64,000 nt of DNA, taken from assembly GCF_035581365.1 (NCBI RefSeq), contig NZ_CP141590.1, positions 1,488,001 through 1,552,000 of the forward strand, given 5' to 3'. This DNA comes from Tsuneonella sp. CC-YZS046 (lineage in GTDB: Bacteria > Pseudomonadota > Alphaproteobacteria > Sphingomonadales > Sphingomonadaceae). This document shows positions 36,104 through 47,316 of the stretch, in pieces. How positions within the stretch are numbered: the first letter of the stretch is position 1; every line of letters starts with the position of its first letter. A model generated the notes under the pieces. It was not told where the DNA came from. It searched no databases and was given only the letters and a program-made list of their open reading frames with translations. A program made the translations under genes and the position numbers.

Positions 36104-37108
36104 CTAATCCTGCATCAGTCGATCCAGGGCCTCGCCGATCCGGATCGGCCCCGGGAAATACGCCCATTCCAGCGAATGGGGATATGGCGTGTCGAAGCCG
36201 GTCACCCGTTCGATCGGCGCTTCGAGATGATAGAAGCAGCGCTCCTGCACCAGGGCCGACAGCTCCGCGCCGAAGCCGCTCGTCCGGGTAGCTTCGTGAA
36301 TAATCAGGCAGCGGCCCGTCTTCCTGACCGAAGCCTCGATCGCTTCGATGTCGAGCGGCAGCAGGGTCCTGAGATCGATCAGTTCCCCATTGATCCCACG
36401 GTCTTCGAGGACCTGCCCGGCGACATGCACCATCGTTCCATATGTCAGGATCGTGCATTCATCCCCCTCGCGCACGATCTTCGCCTTCCCCAGCGGTATT
36501 CTGAAATATTCCTCGTCGACATCGGCATCGGGATGATCGGCCCAGCTCCTCGCAGGCTGATCGTATTTGCCGTTGAACGGCCCGTTATAGCAGCGCTTGG
36601 GCTCCATGAAGATCACCGGATCGTTGTCCTCGATGGCGGCGATCAGCAGGCCCTTGGCGTCGCGGGGGGTGGACGGCACAACCGTCTTGATGCCGGAAAT
36701 ATGGGTGAACAGGCTCTCCGGGGACTGGCTGTGCGTCTGCCCGCCGAAAATGCCGCCTCCGAACGGCACGCGGACCGTCATCGGGCAGATGAAGTCCCCC
36801 GCCGAACGATATCTGATCCGGGCCGCTTCGCTGATGATCTGATCCAGGCCGGGATAGATGTAATCGGCAAACTGGATTTCCGGCACGGGGCGCAATCCAT
36901 AGGCAGCCATTCCGATTGCCGCGCCGATGATCCCGCATTCGCTGATGGGGGTATCGAAGCAGCGTTGCTTGCCGAATTCCGCCTGCAAGCCGGCGGTGAC
37001 CCGGAACACGCCGCCGAAATATCCCACATCCTCGCCCAGCACGACGATGCGATCATCCCGTGCCATCATCACGCGAAGCGCGCTGTTGATAGCCTGGACC
37101 ATCGTCAT
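36104..37108 (-). CDS. bkdA2: Branched-chain 2-oxoacid dehydrogenase E1 beta subunit
   Basis: 334-aa transketolase-like subunit that forms the E1 active site with BkdA1. Starts MTMVQAINSAL and includes VVLGEDVGYFGGVFRVT, FDTPISECGIIGAAIGMA and the C-terminal VTGFDTPYPHSLE. The ATG overlaps the bkdA1 stop (ATGA), implying coupled synthesis of the two E1 halves. A longer open frame upstream lies inside bkdA1 and is not used. Confidence 0.96.
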   Translation of the reverse strand: MTMVQAINSALRVMMARDDRIVVLGEDVGYFGGVFRVTAGLQAEFGKQRCFDTPISECGIIGAAIGMAAYGLRPVPEIQFADYIYPGLDQIISEAARIRYRSAGDFICPMTVRVPFGGGIFGGQTHSQSPESLFTHISGIKTVVPSTPRDAKGLLIAAIEDNDPVIFMEPKRCYNGPFNGKYDQPARSWADHPDADVDEEYFRIPLGKAKIVREGDECTILTYGTMVHVAGQVLEDRGINGELIDLRTLLPLDIEAIEASVRKTGRCLIIHEATRTSGFGAELSALVQERCFYHLEAPIERVTGFDTPYPHSLEWAYFPGPIRIGEALDRLMQD

Positions 37109-38394
37109 TCGGGCCACTTCAGCTTCCTTTCGTGAATGGCCTGGGCGCATTGCTCCTTCAGGTGCCACGGCAGTTTCTCGAACACATCCTGGAACATGGT
37201 CTGGTCGGGCTGGTGAAGGCCATGGCCGAGGATGCCATTGCGCTCCGCCTCCTTCTGGGCGGCCTGCACTTCCCTCGCCACTTCCAGATCCATCGCCTCT
37301 TGCCGTTCCGCGTCCCAGATGCCCTCCGCGATGCAATGGCGCTTGAGGCGGGTGATCGGGTCGCCCAGCGGCCACTCCTCCCGTTCCTGCGCGCTGCGAT
37401 AGGCGGACGGATCATCCGATGTGCTGTGCGCCTCCGCCCGATAGGTGAAAAGCTCGATCAGCGAGGGGCCGAGGTTCAACCTCGCCCGGTCGGCCGCCCA
37501 GCGGGTTGCCGCATAGACCGCCAGTATGTCGTTCCCGTCAACCCGCAAACCGGGGATGCCGTAACCGATGGCCCGCGCCGCGAAGGTGGTCCGCTCGCTT
37601 CCCGCAAATCCTGAAAAGCTGGAAATAGCATATTGATTGTTCACTACATTGAAAATGCATGGGGCATTGTAGACGGCGGCGAAGGTGAGGCCGTTGTGGA
37701 AATCCCCTTCCGAGGTGGAGCCTTCCCCGCACCATGCGGCGGCGATGCGGGTGTCGCCCTTCGAGGCGCTGGCCATCGCCCAGCCGACCGCTTGCGGATA
37801 TTGCGTGGTGAGATTGCCGGAGATCGTGAAGAAGCCATGGCTCTTCGCGGAATACATGATCGGCAGCTGGCGCCCCATCAGCGGATCGAGCCGGTTGGAA
37901 TAGATCTGGTTCATCATCCGCTCGATCGGATAATCGCGCGCGATCAATATTCCCGGCTGGCGGTAGCTGGGAAAGCACATGTCCTCGCGGTCAAGCGCCA
38001 GGGCGGCCCCGATGGATACCGCCTCCTCGCCGGTCGACTTGACATAGAAACTGGTCTTGCCCTGCCTTTGCGCCCGAAACATCCGGTCGTCGAACGCCCG
38101 TATCAACGCCATCTTGCGCAGCATCAGCAGCAGCGTGTCGGGATCGAGCCGGGGATTCCAGCTGCCCACCGCCCGATTGCCGTCGTCCAGCACGCGGATC
38201 AGGCCATAGGCCAGCGCATGCATCCCCCCTGCCTCGGCCGTTTCGTCGGGCCGTGGGATCGCGTCAGGCTCGGGTATCTTGAGATAGCTGTAATCGACCT
38301 TGTCGCCGGGGCGGAAATGCGGTTCCGGAACATGCAGGCTCAAGGGAGGGCGGTTGGCAGCCCCCTTGCCGGCTTCCATGTCATCCCGTTTCAT
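37105..38394 (-). CDS. bkdA1: Branched-chain 2-oxoacid dehydrogenase E1 alpha subunit
   Basis: 429-aa thiamine-diphosphate subunit. TPP motif GEGSTSEGDFHNGL followed by NVVNNQYA, with the earlier E1-alpha block FPSYRQPGILIARD. The N-terminal 70 residues are a poorly conserved leader, usual for bacterial BkdA1. First gene of bkdA1-bkdA2-bkdB, divergent from icd across 177 bp. Confidence 0.95.
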   Translation of the reverse strand: MKRDDMEAGKGAANRPPLSLHVPEPHFRPGDKVDYSYLKIPEPDAIPRPDETAEAGGMHALAYGLIRVLDDGNRAVGSWNPRLDPDTLLLMLRKMALIRAFDDRMFRAQRQGKTSFYVKSTGEEAVSIGAALALDREDMCFPSYRQPGILIARDYPIERMMNQIYSNRLDPLMGRQLPIMYSAKSHGFFTISGNLTTQYPQAVGWAMASASKGDTRIAAAWCGEGSTSEGDFHNGLTFAAVYNAPCIFNVVNNQYAISSFSGFAGSERTTFAARAIGYGIPGLRVDGNDILAVYAATRWAADRARLNLGPSLIELFTYRAEAHSTSDDPSAYRSAQEREEWPLGDPITRLKRHCIAEGIWDAERQEAMDLEVAREVQAAQKEAERNGILGHGLHQPDQTMFQDVFEKLPWHLKEQCAQAIHERKLKWPE

Positions 38395-38571
38395 CGCGCA
38401 CTACCGCCCTCTCGATGCTTCAACGCGTCAGCATAAAAACCTATCCTGCCTTTCCGGCCGGCACCACCCTGGTCGGCCATGTTTCGTAACATCCCGGCTG
38501 CTTGCGCGCCTTGCGCCTGCCCGCGCACCTGCTAAGAGGCCCGCAGATCATCGCGGATTGACAGGACGGAT

Positions 38572-39792
38572 ATGGCAAAGATCAAGGTTAAGAACCCCGT
38601 TGTCGAAATCGACGGCGACGAGATGACTCGGATCATATGGGAATGGATTCGCGAGCGCCTGATCCTCCCCTATCTCGACATTGATCTGAAATATTACGAT
38701 CTTTCCATTGAAAAGCGGGACGAAACCGACGACCAGATCACGGTCGACGCCGCCAATGCGATCAAGGAATTCGGCGTCGGCGTGAAATGCGCGACCATCA
38801 CCCCCGACGAAGCCCGCGTCGAGGAATTCAGCCTCAAAAGCATGTGGAAATCGCCCAACGGCACCATCCGCAATATCCTGGGCGGCGTGGTCTTCCGCGA
38901 ACCGATCGTCATCAAGAACGTGCCTCGCCTGGTGCCGGGCTGGACCGACCCGATCGTGGTCGGACGCCATGCCTTCGGCGACCAGTACAAAGCAACCGAC
39001 ACCCTTATCCCCGGCCCCGGCAAGCTGCGCCTCGTGTTCGAAGGCGATGACGGCAAGAACATCGATCTGGAGGTGTTCCAGTTCCCCAGCTCCGGCGTCG
39101 CCATGGCGATGTACAATCTGGACGATTCGATCCGCGACTTCGCCCGCGCATCCATGAATTACGGCCTGGGCCTCGGCTGGCCGGTATATCTTTCCACCAA
39201 GAACACGATCCTCAAGGCCTATGACGGCCGCTTCAAGGATCTGTTCGAGGAAATCTACCAGAACGAGTTCAAGGCGCAGTTCGAGGCCAAGGGCATCACT
39301 TACGAGCACCGCCTGATCGACGACATGGTGGCCAGCGCCCTGAAATGGAGCGGCAAGTTCGTCTGGGCCTGCAAGAACTACGATGGCGACGTCCAGTCCG
39401 ATACGGTCGCCCAGGGCTTCGGCTCGCTCGGCCTCATGACTTCGGTGCTGATGTCTCCGGACGGCAAGACGGTGGAAGCGGAAGCCGCCCACGGCACCGT
39501 TACCCGTCACTATCGCCAGCATCAGCAAGGCAAGGCGACCTCCACCAATCCGATCGCGTCCATCTTCGCCTGGACCCGCGGCCTGATCTATCGCGGCCGC
39601 TTCGACGATACGCCGGATGTGGTGCGGTTTGCCGAAACGCTCGAGCGCGTCTGCATCGAGACTGTCGAAGGCGGGCAGATGACCAAGGATCTCGCCCTGC
39701 TGATCGGCCCGGAACAGAGCTGGATGACCACCGAGAAATTCTTCGAGGCAATCGTGGAAAATCTCGAGCGGGAAATGAACAAGCAGGGCTGA
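38572..39792 (+). CDS. icd: NADP-dependent isocitrate dehydrogenase (eukaryote-like dimeric type)
   Basis: 406-aa TCA-cycle enzyme that makes 2-oxoglutarate and NADPH. The N-terminus ([21 protein letters not shown]), the substrate Ser loop in [13 protein letters not shown] and the [11 protein letters not shown] block identify the homodimeric type II isocitrate dehydrogenase shared by alphaproteobacteria and mitochondria rather than the E. coli type. Monocistronic by layout, since the neighbours on both sides are on the minus strand. Confidence 0.98.
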   Translation: MAKIKVKNPVVEIDGDEMTRIIWEWIRERLILPYLDIDLKYYDLSIEKRDETDDQITVDAANAIKEFGVGVKCATITPDEARVEEFSLKSMWKSPNGTIRNILGGVVFREPIVIKNVPRLVPGWTDPIVVGRHAFGDQYKATDTLIPGPGKLRLVFEGDDGKNIDLEVFQFPSSGVAMAMYNLDDSIRDFARASMNYGLGLGWPVYLSTKNTILKAYDGRFKDLFEEIYQNEFKAQFEAKGITYEHRLIDDMVASALKWSGKFVWACKNYDGDVQSDTVAQGFGSLGLMTSVLMSPDGKTVEAEAAHGTVTRHYRQHQQGKATSTNPIASIFAWTRGLIYRGRFDDTPDVVRFAETLERVCIETVEGGQMTKDLALLIGPEQSWMTTEKFFEAIVENLEREMNKQG

Positions 39793-39811
39793 TCGCCTGG
39801 GCCTGAGAAGC

Positions 39812-41032
39812 CTAAAGCTTCGCAGGCGACCGCACATGCTCGCGGCGTATGCCGAGGCCGATGATCCGGCCCGGTATGCGCCGGAGCAGCGGAATACGGT
39901 CGAGAGCACGGACCAGGAAAGGCGCACGGGCGACAGGCTCCGCGCCTTTTTCCAATAGCGGCGCAATCAGCCGGTCCTGCGCTAGCTTCTGCCCGGCCTG
40001 AATGACGCGGGTCGGCAACAGGCGCCGTGTCCTGACCCGTGGCAGCAGCGCGTCTATCGAGCCGCCGCGAGCCAGCGGGCCGGCAAGTATGTTGGCCGCG
40101 GCCACCGCATCCTGAATGGCCAGATTGATGCCGATGCCCCCGATCGGGCTCATCGCATGGGCGGCATCGCCAATCGCCAGAAGCCCGGGCCGATGCCAGA
40201 CCGTCAGCCGGTCCAGGGCCACGTTGAGGACGTGCAGATCATCCGCCTCGAGCGTTTCGGTGCCGGGAAACGACAGATCGGGGAACGCCTCGGCGATGCG
40301 GGCCACCACCCAACCCGCGCCCATTCTGCGGACATCATCGGCCTGCCCCTTGCCCACGACGAAAGCGCATTGCCAGTAATCCCTGCGATCTATCAGCACC
40401 ACCAGCCGCCCGGCCTCGAACGAGCCACGCAATACGCCGCCGCTGGCCGAAGATTTCGGCAAGCGCAGCCAGATCACGTCCATCGGCGCGCCAAGCGTTT
40501 CGACCGGAAGAAGCTGCAAAGCCCTGACCAGCGACGACCGCCCATCCGCCGCGATCACCAGCCTGCTTGCGTGGCGTTCCGAGCCATCGGCCAGGCGGAC
40601 ACCGGCGACCCTGTCGCCTTCCATGATGAAATCGGCAACGGGGGCCTCCATCTCCAGCCTGAAGAACGGGAAACGGGAAGCCTCATCGCGCAGAAAGTCC
40701 AGGAACTCCCACTGTGGCATCATGGCTATGAAAGGCGCAGGCGTCGCCAGATGGGCAAGGTCGCCAATGACCCAGTCGCGGCCCGCGATGCGTATTTCCG
40801 CACTGCTCAGGCGATCATGCGGCCTCTGGAGAAAACGCTCGAGCAGCCCGAGCTGATGCAGGATTTCCATGGTGGATGGGTGGACGGTGTCTCCGCGAAA
40901 ATCGCGGAAGAAATCGCCATGCTTCTCAAGCACCAGGGTGGAAACGCCCGCCCGCGCGAAAAGCAGCCCGGCCATCATCCCGGCGGGGCCGCCGCCGACT
41001 ATGAGCACATCGGGTCTGCCGCCGTCATCCAT
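39812..41032 (-). CDS. FAD-dependent aromatic-ring monooxygenase-like protein
   Basis: 406-aa flavoprotein of the p-hydroxybenzoate hydroxylase fold. N-terminal dinucleotide motif VLIVGGGPAGMMAG, FRGDTVHPSTME, and the FAD ribityl motif GDAAHAMSPIGGIGIN. The pattern resembles UbiH-like or PhhA-like hydroxylases, but the substrate is unknown. ATG at 41032 starts just before the motif; an ATG at 41068 is possible. Divergent from the GNAT-nitrilase gene. Confidence 0.9.
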   Translation of the reverse strand: MDDGGRPDVLIVGGGPAGMMAGLLFARAGVSTLVLEKHGDFFRDFRGDTVHPSTMEILHQLGLLERFLQRPHDRLSSAEIRIAGRDWVIGDLAHLATPAPFIAMMPQWEFLDFLRDEASRFPFFRLEMEAPVADFIMEGDRVAGVRLADGSERHASRLVIAADGRSSLVRALQLLPVETLGAPMDVIWLRLPKSSASGGVLRGSFEAGRLVVLIDRRDYWQCAFVVGKGQADDVRRMGAGWVVARIAEAFPDLSFPGTETLEADDLHVLNVALDRLTVWHRPGLLAIGDAAHAMSPIGGIGINLAIQDAVAAANILAGPLARGGSIDALLPRVRTRRLLPTRVIQAGQKLAQDRLIAPLLEKGAEPVARAPFLVRALDRIPLLRRIPGRIIGLGIRREHVRSPAKL

Positions 41033-41116
41033 GACGTGACATATGCGCTTCGTGCGGTTTACACGCAAAGCCTATCGGCCGGCAGCCCAGCCGAAATTCC
41101 TCGTCCGGAGTAAGAT

Positions 41117-42730
41117 ATGCCCGCAAACCAGGCCAAGGCCCGCCTCGAAGTCCGCCAGGCCAGACCCGGCGATGTGGCGGCCATCGCGGCCCTGGTGCGC
41201 CGCGCCTATGATGACCTGCCGCCCTACACCTTTGGCGAAATCCGCGGGCAATTGAACAACTTCCCTGAAGGCTGCTTTGTCGCCAAGCTCGATGGCAAGC
41301 TGGTGGGATACTGCGCTTCCCTGCGCATTTCGGGCAATACGGCGCTGAAGCCGCATAGCTGGGACGAGATCACGGGCAATGGCTTCGGCAGCCGTCACGA
41401 TCCGACCGGCGACTGGCTCTATGGCTATGAAATGTGCGTCGATCCGAAGGTGCGCGGCACCCGCATCGGGCGCAGGCTCTATGAGGAACGCCGCGCCCTG
41501 GCGGAGCAGCTCGAACTCTCGGGGATCGTCTTCGGCGGCCGGATGCCGAACCTGCGCCGCATGTGGCGCAAGGTGGACGGTCCGCGCGATTATCTGGACA
41601 AGGTGATCTCGGGCAAGCTCCACGATCCGGTCCTGCGCTTCCAGCTCGCCAACGGGTTCGAGCCGATCGGCATCCTCGAGAAATATCTGCCGGAGGACAA
41701 GAAATCCAAGAGCTACGCCGTTCACATGGTGTGGCGCAATCCTTTCGTGGACACGGACAAGCCGCAGAAGCAGCGGGTTCCGCGCGGGGTCGAAAGCGTC
41801 CGGATCGCGACCTGCCAGTTGCAGGCCCGGGCCGTGGCGGATTACGACGAGTTCATCAGGCAGATCGAATATTTCGTCGATGTGGCATCCGATTACGAGT
41901 CGGACTTCATAGTCTTTCCCGAATTGTTCACGCTGATGCTGCTGTCGTTCGAGGAGCAGGAGCTTTCCCCGCTGGAGGCGATCGAAACCCTCTCGCGCTA
42001 CACCCCGCGCATACGCAAGGCGCTGTCGGAAATGGCGCTGAACTACAATATCAACATCGTTGGCGGATCGCACCCGACCCGGATGGAAGACGGCGACATC
42101 CACAATGTCGCCCATGTCTGCCTGCGCGACGGATCGGTGCATGAGCAGGAGAAGATCCATCCCACTCCGAACGAAGCCTATTGGTGGAACATCAAGGGCG
42201 GCGATTCCATCGACGTGATCCCCACCGATTGCGGCCCGATCGGGGTGCTGATCTGCTACGACAGCGAATTTCCGGAGCTTGCCCGGCGCCTGGTCGACGA
42301 AGGGGCGCGGATCATTTTCATCCCCTTCTGCACCGACAGCCGGCAGGGCTACATGCGGGTGCGCTACTGCGCACAGGCCCGGGCGGTCGAGAACCAGTGC
42401 TTCGTGGTGATGAGCGGCAATGTCGGCAACCTGCCCAATGTCGGCAATATGGACATCCAATATGCGCAGAGCTGCATTCTCACGCCATGCGACTTCCCCT
42501 TCGCGCGCGACGGGATAGCCGCCGAGGCGAGCGAAAATGTGGAAACCCTGACGATCAGCGAAGTGAATCTGGCCGATCTCAGCTGGGCCAGGGCGGAAGG
42601 AACCGTGCGCAACCTGGCGGACCGGCGCTTCGATCTCTACCGCATCGAATGGGATGGCCGCGTGGGATCGGCGGGCCGCGATCCGGCCGGGCCGCCGCCC
42701 TCGCACAAGGGCGGGCCGGGCGGCGGTTAA
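41117..42730 (+). CDS. GNAT acetyltransferase-nitrilase (carbon-nitrogen hydrolase) fusion
   Basis: 537-aa two-domain protein. Residues about 8-190 form a GNAT domain, with the acetyl-CoA region MCVDPKVRGTRIGRRLYEER. Residues about 225-520 form a nitrilase-superfamily domain with the Glu-Lys-Cys triad at Glu269 (VFPELFT), Lys346 (QEKIHPTPNE) and Cys380 (ICYDSEFPE). Fusions of this kind occur in several proteobacteria, but their reaction is unknown. The Gly/Pro-rich tail is short and unstructured. It precedes the CPA2 antiporter by 64 bp. Confidence 0.93.
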   Translation: MPANQAKARLEVRQARPGDVAAIAALVRRAYDDLPPYTFGEIRGQLNNFPEGCFVAKLDGKLVGYCASLRISGNTALKPHSWDEITGNGFGSRHDPTGDWLYGYEMCVDPKVRGTRIGRRLYEERRALAEQLELSGIVFGGRMPNLRRMWRKVDGPRDYLDKVISGKLHDPVLRFQLANGFEPIGILEKYLPEDKKSKSYAVHMVWRNPFVDTDKPQKQRVPRGVESVRIATCQLQARAVADYDEFIRQIEYFVDVASDYESDFIVFPELFTLMLLSFEEQELSPLEAIETLSRYTPRIRKALSEMALNYNINIVGGSHPTRMEDGDIHNVAHVCLRDGSVHEQEKIHPTPNEAYWWNIKGGDSIDVIPTDCGPIGVLICYDSEFPELARRLVDEGARIIFIPFCTDSRQGYMRVRYCAQARAVENQCFVVMSGNVGNLPNVGNMDIQYAQSCILTPCDFPFARDGIAAEASENVETLTISEVNLADLSWARAEGTVRNLADRRFDLYRIEWDGRVGSAGRDPAGPPPSHKGGPGGG

Positions 42731-42794
42731 AATAGCGGGCAAAAGCACCGGAATGCTGGCGTTTCCCGTGGCTGCGAGATAGCGTCTGGAAACA

Positions 42795-44564
42795 ATGTCC
42801 GCCGAATTGACTCACGCCTCTCCCCTGCTGTCGGACGCGCTCGTGATTTTGGGCGCGGCCGGGATCGTCATCCCCGTCTTCGCGCGGTTCCGGATCACGC
42901 CGATCATCGGCTTCCTAATGGTCGGATTGGCGGTCGGGCCATTCGGGCTTGGCCAGATGGTCTACGAGCATCCATGGCTCGCCCATTTCACCATCACCGA
43001 CCCGGAAGGACTGGCTCCTTTCGCCGAATTCGGGATCATCCTCCTGCTCTTCACGATCGGGCTGGAGCTTTCCTTCAATCGCCTGTGGGCCATGCGGCGG
43101 CTGGTCTTCGGGCTCGGGGCGCTCGAACTCATCATCATCGCCGGGCTGCTCGCCGCGATCCTCACCATGGTCGGGCAATACTGGACCGGTGCGCTGGCGC
43201 TGGGGCTGGCGCTTGCCCTGTCCTCCACCGCGCTGGTCCTGCCGATTGCGGGAACCAGGACGCCGGTGGGCCGGGCGGCGCTCTCGATGCTGCTGTTCGA
43301 GGACATCGCGATCGTCCCCATCATCTTCATGCTGGGCGCCATGGCGCCCTATGCGGCGAGCGACGGGGTGGGCAACCTGATGCGCACCATCTGGCTCGGC
43401 GCGGCGGTGATCGTGGCGATGATGGTGGTGGGCCGCTTCACACTGCCTCACCTGTTCGCCCAGGCCGCCCGAACCAAGAGCCCCGAGCTGTTCATGGCCG
43501 CCAGCCTTCTGGTCGTGATCGGCGCCAGCCTGGCCACGGCGGCCGTCGGGCTTTCTCCCATCGTCGGCGCCTTGCTGGCCGGCCTGCTGATCGCCGAAAC
43601 CGAATACCATACGGAAGTCGAGGGGATCACCGAACCGTTCAAGGGGCTGGCCCTCGGGGTGTTCCTGATTACGGTCGGAATGGGGATCGATCTCGCCACC
43701 ATCTGGGAAAACCTTTGGAGCATCGCCTTCGCGGTGGTCGGGGTGCTGACGCTCAAGGCAGTGGTCACCGGGCTGCTGCTGCGCATGATGGGTGCGCGGC
43801 GCAGCACCGCGACGGAAACCGGAATCCTGATGGCAAGCCCTTCCGAAACCACGCTCATCGTCCTTGCCGCCGCGACTCACGCCATGCTGATCCAGCCGGG
43901 CACCGCCCAATTCTGGCAGATCGTGACCGCCATCGGGCTGACCATCACGCCGCTGCTCGCCACGCTGGGGCGGATGATGGCACGGCGGGTCGATCCCGCG
44001 CCGGCCCAGGCAGAACTGGACGATGGAAGCGATGAGCACAGGGTCATCATAGTCGGCTTCGGGCGCGTGGGCCGGCTGGTCGCCGACATGCTAACCGTCC
44101 ACAAGAAGCCTTACATCGCCGTCGATTCCGATGCCGACCTGATCCTCACGGCCCGGCGCAAGGGATACAACGCCACCTTCGGCAACGCCGCGCGCAGCGA
44201 TGCGCTGACCAAGCTCGGCATCGACCGGGCATCCGCCGTGGTGCTGACGATGGACGAACCCATTCTCGCCCAGGGCCTCACCCGCAAGCTGCGCGCGAAC
44301 TATCCCGACGTGCCGATCATCGCCCGCGCGCGCGACAGCGATCACGCCGCCATGCTCTATCGCAGCGGCGCGACCCATGCCGTGCCGGAAACGCTGGAAA
44401 GCTCGCTCCAGCTATCCGAAGCGGTGCTGGTCGATCTCGGCGTGGCGATGGGGCCGGTTATCGCGTCCATCCACGAAAAGCGGGACGAATTCCGCGCAAA
44501 GATTCAGGAACAGGGCGAACTGGATCACAAGCCGCAATTGCGGACCAGCACGCTGAACGCCTAG
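42795..44564 (+). CDS. CPA2 family monovalent cation:H+ antiporter with RCK domain (KefB-like)
   Basis: 589-aa membrane protein. About 12-13 helices in residues 10-395 (with GLELSFNRLWAMRR and the ALSSTALVLPI region), followed by a cytosolic RCK/TrkA-N domain starting near 415 with NAD-binding HRVIIVGFGRVGRLVADML. This is the layout of KefB/KefC K+ efflux systems, but no Kef ancillary subunit (KefF/KefG) is nearby. Convergent with alaS. Confidence 0.93.
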   Translation: MSAELTHASPLLSDALVILGAAGIVIPVFARFRITPIIGFLMVGLAVGPFGLGQMVYEHPWLAHFTITDPEGLAPFAEFGIILLLFTIGLELSFNRLWAMRRLVFGLGALELIIIAGLLAAILTMVGQYWTGALALGLALALSSTALVLPIAGTRTPVGRAALSMLLFEDIAIVPIIFMLGAMAPYAASDGVGNLMRTIWLGAAVIVAMMVVGRFTLPHLFAQAARTKSPELFMAASLLVVIGASLATAAVGLSPIVGALLAGLLIAETEYHTEVEGITEPFKGLALGVFLITVGMGIDLATIWENLWSIAFAVVGVLTLKAVVTGLLLRMMGARRSTATETGILMASPSETTLIVLAAATHAMLIQPGTAQFWQIVTAIGLTITPLLATLGRMMARRVDPAPAQAELDDGSDEHRVIIVGFGRVGRLVADMLTVHKKPYIAVDSDADLILTARRKGYNATFGNAARSDALTKLGIDRASAVVLTMDEPILAQGLTRKLRANYPDVPIIARARDSDHAAMLYRSGATHAVPETLESSLQLSEAVLVDLGVAMGPVIASIHEKRDEFRAKIQEQGELDHKPQLRTSTLNA

Positions 44565-44590
44565 GGCCAGAGCCTGAGAACCGGCGGGCT

Positions 44591-47245
44591 TCAGCCGGCG
44601 AGCACGGCCTTGACCGCCGCTATCGCATCCTGAGCCTTGCCGCCATCCGGGCCGCCGCCCTGGGCCATGTCCGGCCTGCCGCCGCCGCCTTTCCCGCCGA
44701 GCGCCTCGACCCCCGCGCGGACGAGATCGACCGCGCTGACGCGGCCGGCAAGGTCATCGGTCACGCCGACGGCAATGGTGGCCCGGCCATCGACCACGGA
44801 AATCACGGCATTCGCGCCACTGCCAAGCTGCTTCTTGTTCTCGTCGACCAGTGCCCGAAGCCCCTTGGGGTCGAAGCCTTCGAGGATCTGATAGGTGAAG
44901 TTCACCCCGCCGATCTGTTCGACCGACGCCGTCGGAGAGGCAGAGCCGCCCCCGCCCAGGGCAAGGGCCTTCTTCGCTTCGGCCAGTTCCTTTTCCAGCC
45001 GCTTGCGTTCGTCCATCAGCGCGGCAACCCGGCCCACGACTTCCTCGGGCGCGGTTTTCATTGCCCCGGCAACCGCCTTGAGCGCATCCTCGCGGGCGAC
45101 CAGCCACTGCCGGGCCGCCTCGCCCGTCAGCGCCTCGATCCGGCGCACGCCGGAAGAAACCGCGCTTTCCGACACGATGCGGAACAAGGCGATGTCGCCC
45201 AGCGCGCGCACATGGGTGCCCCCGCACAGTTCCACGGAATAGAATTTCGCATCGCCGTCCGCCCGGCCCATCGAAAGGACGCGAACCTCCTCGCCGTATT
45301 TTTCCCCGAAGAGAGCCATCGCGCCGGCGGCGATGGCGTCATCGGGGCTCATCAGGCGGGTAACGACAGGCTCATTATGGCGGATCTCGGCGTTCACCTC
45401 GGCCTCGATCGCGGCAATATCCGCGTCGGTCAGCGGCTTGGGATGCGAAAAATCGAACCGCAGCCGGTCCTCGGCCACCAGCGAACCCTTCTGGGTGACG
45501 TGATCGCCCAAGCGATTGCGCAGGGCGGCGTGCAGCAGATGGGTCGCGGAATGGTTCGCGCGGATCGCATCGCGCCGTTCGACATCGATTTCGAGATGGA
45601 CCGTTTCGCCCACCGCGATCCGGCCCGCCTCGATCCTGCCATGGTGGGCATGCAGCCGCCCGAGCGGCTTCGACGTGTCGGAAACGGATATGGACAGCCC
45701 GCTGCTGTTGCCGATACGGCCTGCGTCCCCGGTCTGGCCGCCGCTTTCGCCATAGAACGGCGTCTGGTTGGTCAGCACGATGACCTCCGCGCCAGCCTCC
45801 GCCGATTGCACTTCCTTGCCGTCGACGACAAGGGCAACCACGCGGCCTTCTCCGCTGGTCGAGCTATAGCCCGTGAACTCCGTCGCCCCTTCCCGCTCGG
45901 CGATGTCGAACCACAATTCGCCGTCCGCCGCCGCGCCGGAGCCTTTCCACGCCGCTCGCGCGGCCGCCTTCTGCTGGGCCATGGCCGCGTCGAACCCTTC
46001 GCGGTCCACGCCAATTCCGCGCGCGCGCAGCGCATCTTCGGTCAGGTCGTAAGGAAAGCCATAGGTATCGTAGAGCCGGAATGCCGTTTCACCGGGCAGG
46101 CTCTCGCCCGCCGCCATGCCGCCGGTCGCTTCGTCCAGCAGCTTCAAGCCCTTGTCGAGGGTCTGGCGGAAGCGGGTTTCCTCCCTCTCCAGCACTTCCT
46201 GGATAAGCGGCTGCGCGCGGCCAAGCTCCGGATAGGCCTGCCCCATCTCGGTAACCAGAGCGGGAACCAGGCGATGCATCAAAGGCTCGGAAGCGCCGAG
46301 CAGATGGGCATGGCGCATGGCGCGGCGCATGATCCGGCGCAGCACATAGCCCCGCCCTTCGTTGGAAGGGAGTACGCCGTCCGCCACCAGAAAGCTCGTC
46401 GAGCGCAGATGATCCGCGATCACCCGATGGCTCGCCACATGATCGCCCGCCGCCCTGACGCCGGTGAGGCTTTCGGATGCCGCGATCAGGGCCTTGAAAG
46501 TGTCCGTATCGTAATTGTCATGCACGCCCTGCATCACCGCGGCGATGCGTTCCAGCCCCATGCCGGTGTCGATGCTGGGCTTCGGCAATTCGCTGCGGCT
46601 GCCATCGGCCGCCTGCTCGAACTGCATGAACACGAGATTCCAGATCTCGATGAAGCGGTCGCCATCCTCATCCGGAGAGCCGGGAGGGCCGCCCGGAATA
46701 TGATCGCCGTGATCGTAGAAAATCTCGCTGCACGGGCCGCAGGGGCCGGTATCCCCCATCGACCAGAAATTGTCGCTGGTCGCGATCCGGATGATCCGTT
46801 CCTCCGGCAGGCCGGAAATCCTGCGCCACAGGTCGAACGCCTCGTCATCGGTGTGATAGACCGTGGCGGTGAGCTTGTCGGGCGCAAGCCCCCACTCCTT
46901 CGTCAGCAAGGTCCAGGCATGGATGATGGCCTGTTCCTTGAAATAATCGCCGAAGGAGAAATTCCCCAGCATCTCGAAGAAGGTGTGGTGCCGCGCGGTG
47001 TAGCCGACATTGTCCAGATCGTTGTGCTTGCCCCCGGCCCGCACGCATTTCTGCGAACTGGCCGCGCGCGGAACGGTGCGGCTTTCCAGCCCGGTGAAAA
47101 CATTCTTGAACGGGACCATGCCCGCGTTCACGAACATCAGGGTCGGATCGTTATAGGGCACGAGCGGCGCCGACTGCACCGCCTCATGCCCATTGGCGGC
47201 AAAGTAATCGAGGAAGGACCGGCGGATATCGTTGGTCGAAGTCAT
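44591..47245 (-). CDS. alaS: Alanine--tRNA ligase
   Basis: 884-aa class II synthetase charging tRNA-Ala. N-terminal catalytic domain with [25 protein letters not shown] and the motif 2 area [18 protein letters not shown]. The editing domain has the zinc-binding HSATH and CGGTH motifs, and the C-terminal part has the Gly-rich C-Ala domain ([16 protein letters not shown]). Full length for the family. Last gene of a minus-strand run. Confidence 0.98.
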   Translation of the reverse strand: MTSTNDIRRSFLDYFAANGHEAVQSAPLVPYNDPTLMFVNAGMVPFKNVFTGLESRTVPRAASSQKCVRAGGKHNDLDNVGYTARHHTFFEMLGNFSFGDYFKEQAIIHAWTLLTKEWGLAPDKLTATVYHTDDEAFDLWRRISGLPEERIIRIATSDNFWSMGDTGPCGPCSEIFYDHGDHIPGGPPGSPDEDGDRFIEIWNLVFMQFEQAADGSRSELPKPSIDTGMGLERIAAVMQGVHDNYDTDTFKALIAASESLTGVRAAGDHVASHRVIADHLRSTSFLVADGVLPSNEGRGYVLRRIMRRAMRHAHLLGASEPLMHRLVPALVTEMGQAYPELGRAQPLIQEVLEREETRFRQTLDKGLKLLDEATGGMAAGESLPGETAFRLYDTYGFPYDLTEDALRARGIGVDREGFDAAMAQQKAAARAAWKGSGAAADGELWFDIAEREGATEFTGYSSTSGEGRVVALVVDGKEVQSAEAGAEVIVLTNQTPFYGESGGQTGDAGRIGNSSGLSISVSDTSKPLGRLHAHHGRIEAGRIAVGETVHLEIDVERRDAIRANHSATHLLHAALRNRLGDHVTQKGSLVAEDRLRFDFSHPKPLTDADIAAIEAEVNAEIRHNEPVVTRLMSPDDAIAAGAMALFGEKYGEEVRVLSMGRADGDAKFYSVELCGGTHVRALGDIALFRIVSESAVSSGVRRIEALTGEAARQWLVAREDALKAVAGAMKTAPEEVVGRVAALMDERKRLEKELAEAKKALALGGGGSASPTASVEQIGGVNFTYQILEGFDPKGLRALVDENKKQLGSGANAVISVVDGRATIAVGVTDDLAGRVSAVDLVRAGVEALGGKGGGGRPDMAQGGGPDGGKAQDAIAAVKAVLAG

Positions 47246-47316
47246 GCCGTGCAGTTAGGCGAGGGCAAGGCCCGCGACAAGCGCATTAACTCCGCCAGTG
47301 TGAGCAAGGTTCGCGA

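Noticed and set aside
44564-44600. Terminator between the antiporter gene and alaS
   Set aside because: Short CCGGC/GCCGG hairpin, but its second arm lies inside the alaS coding region and no T-run follows.
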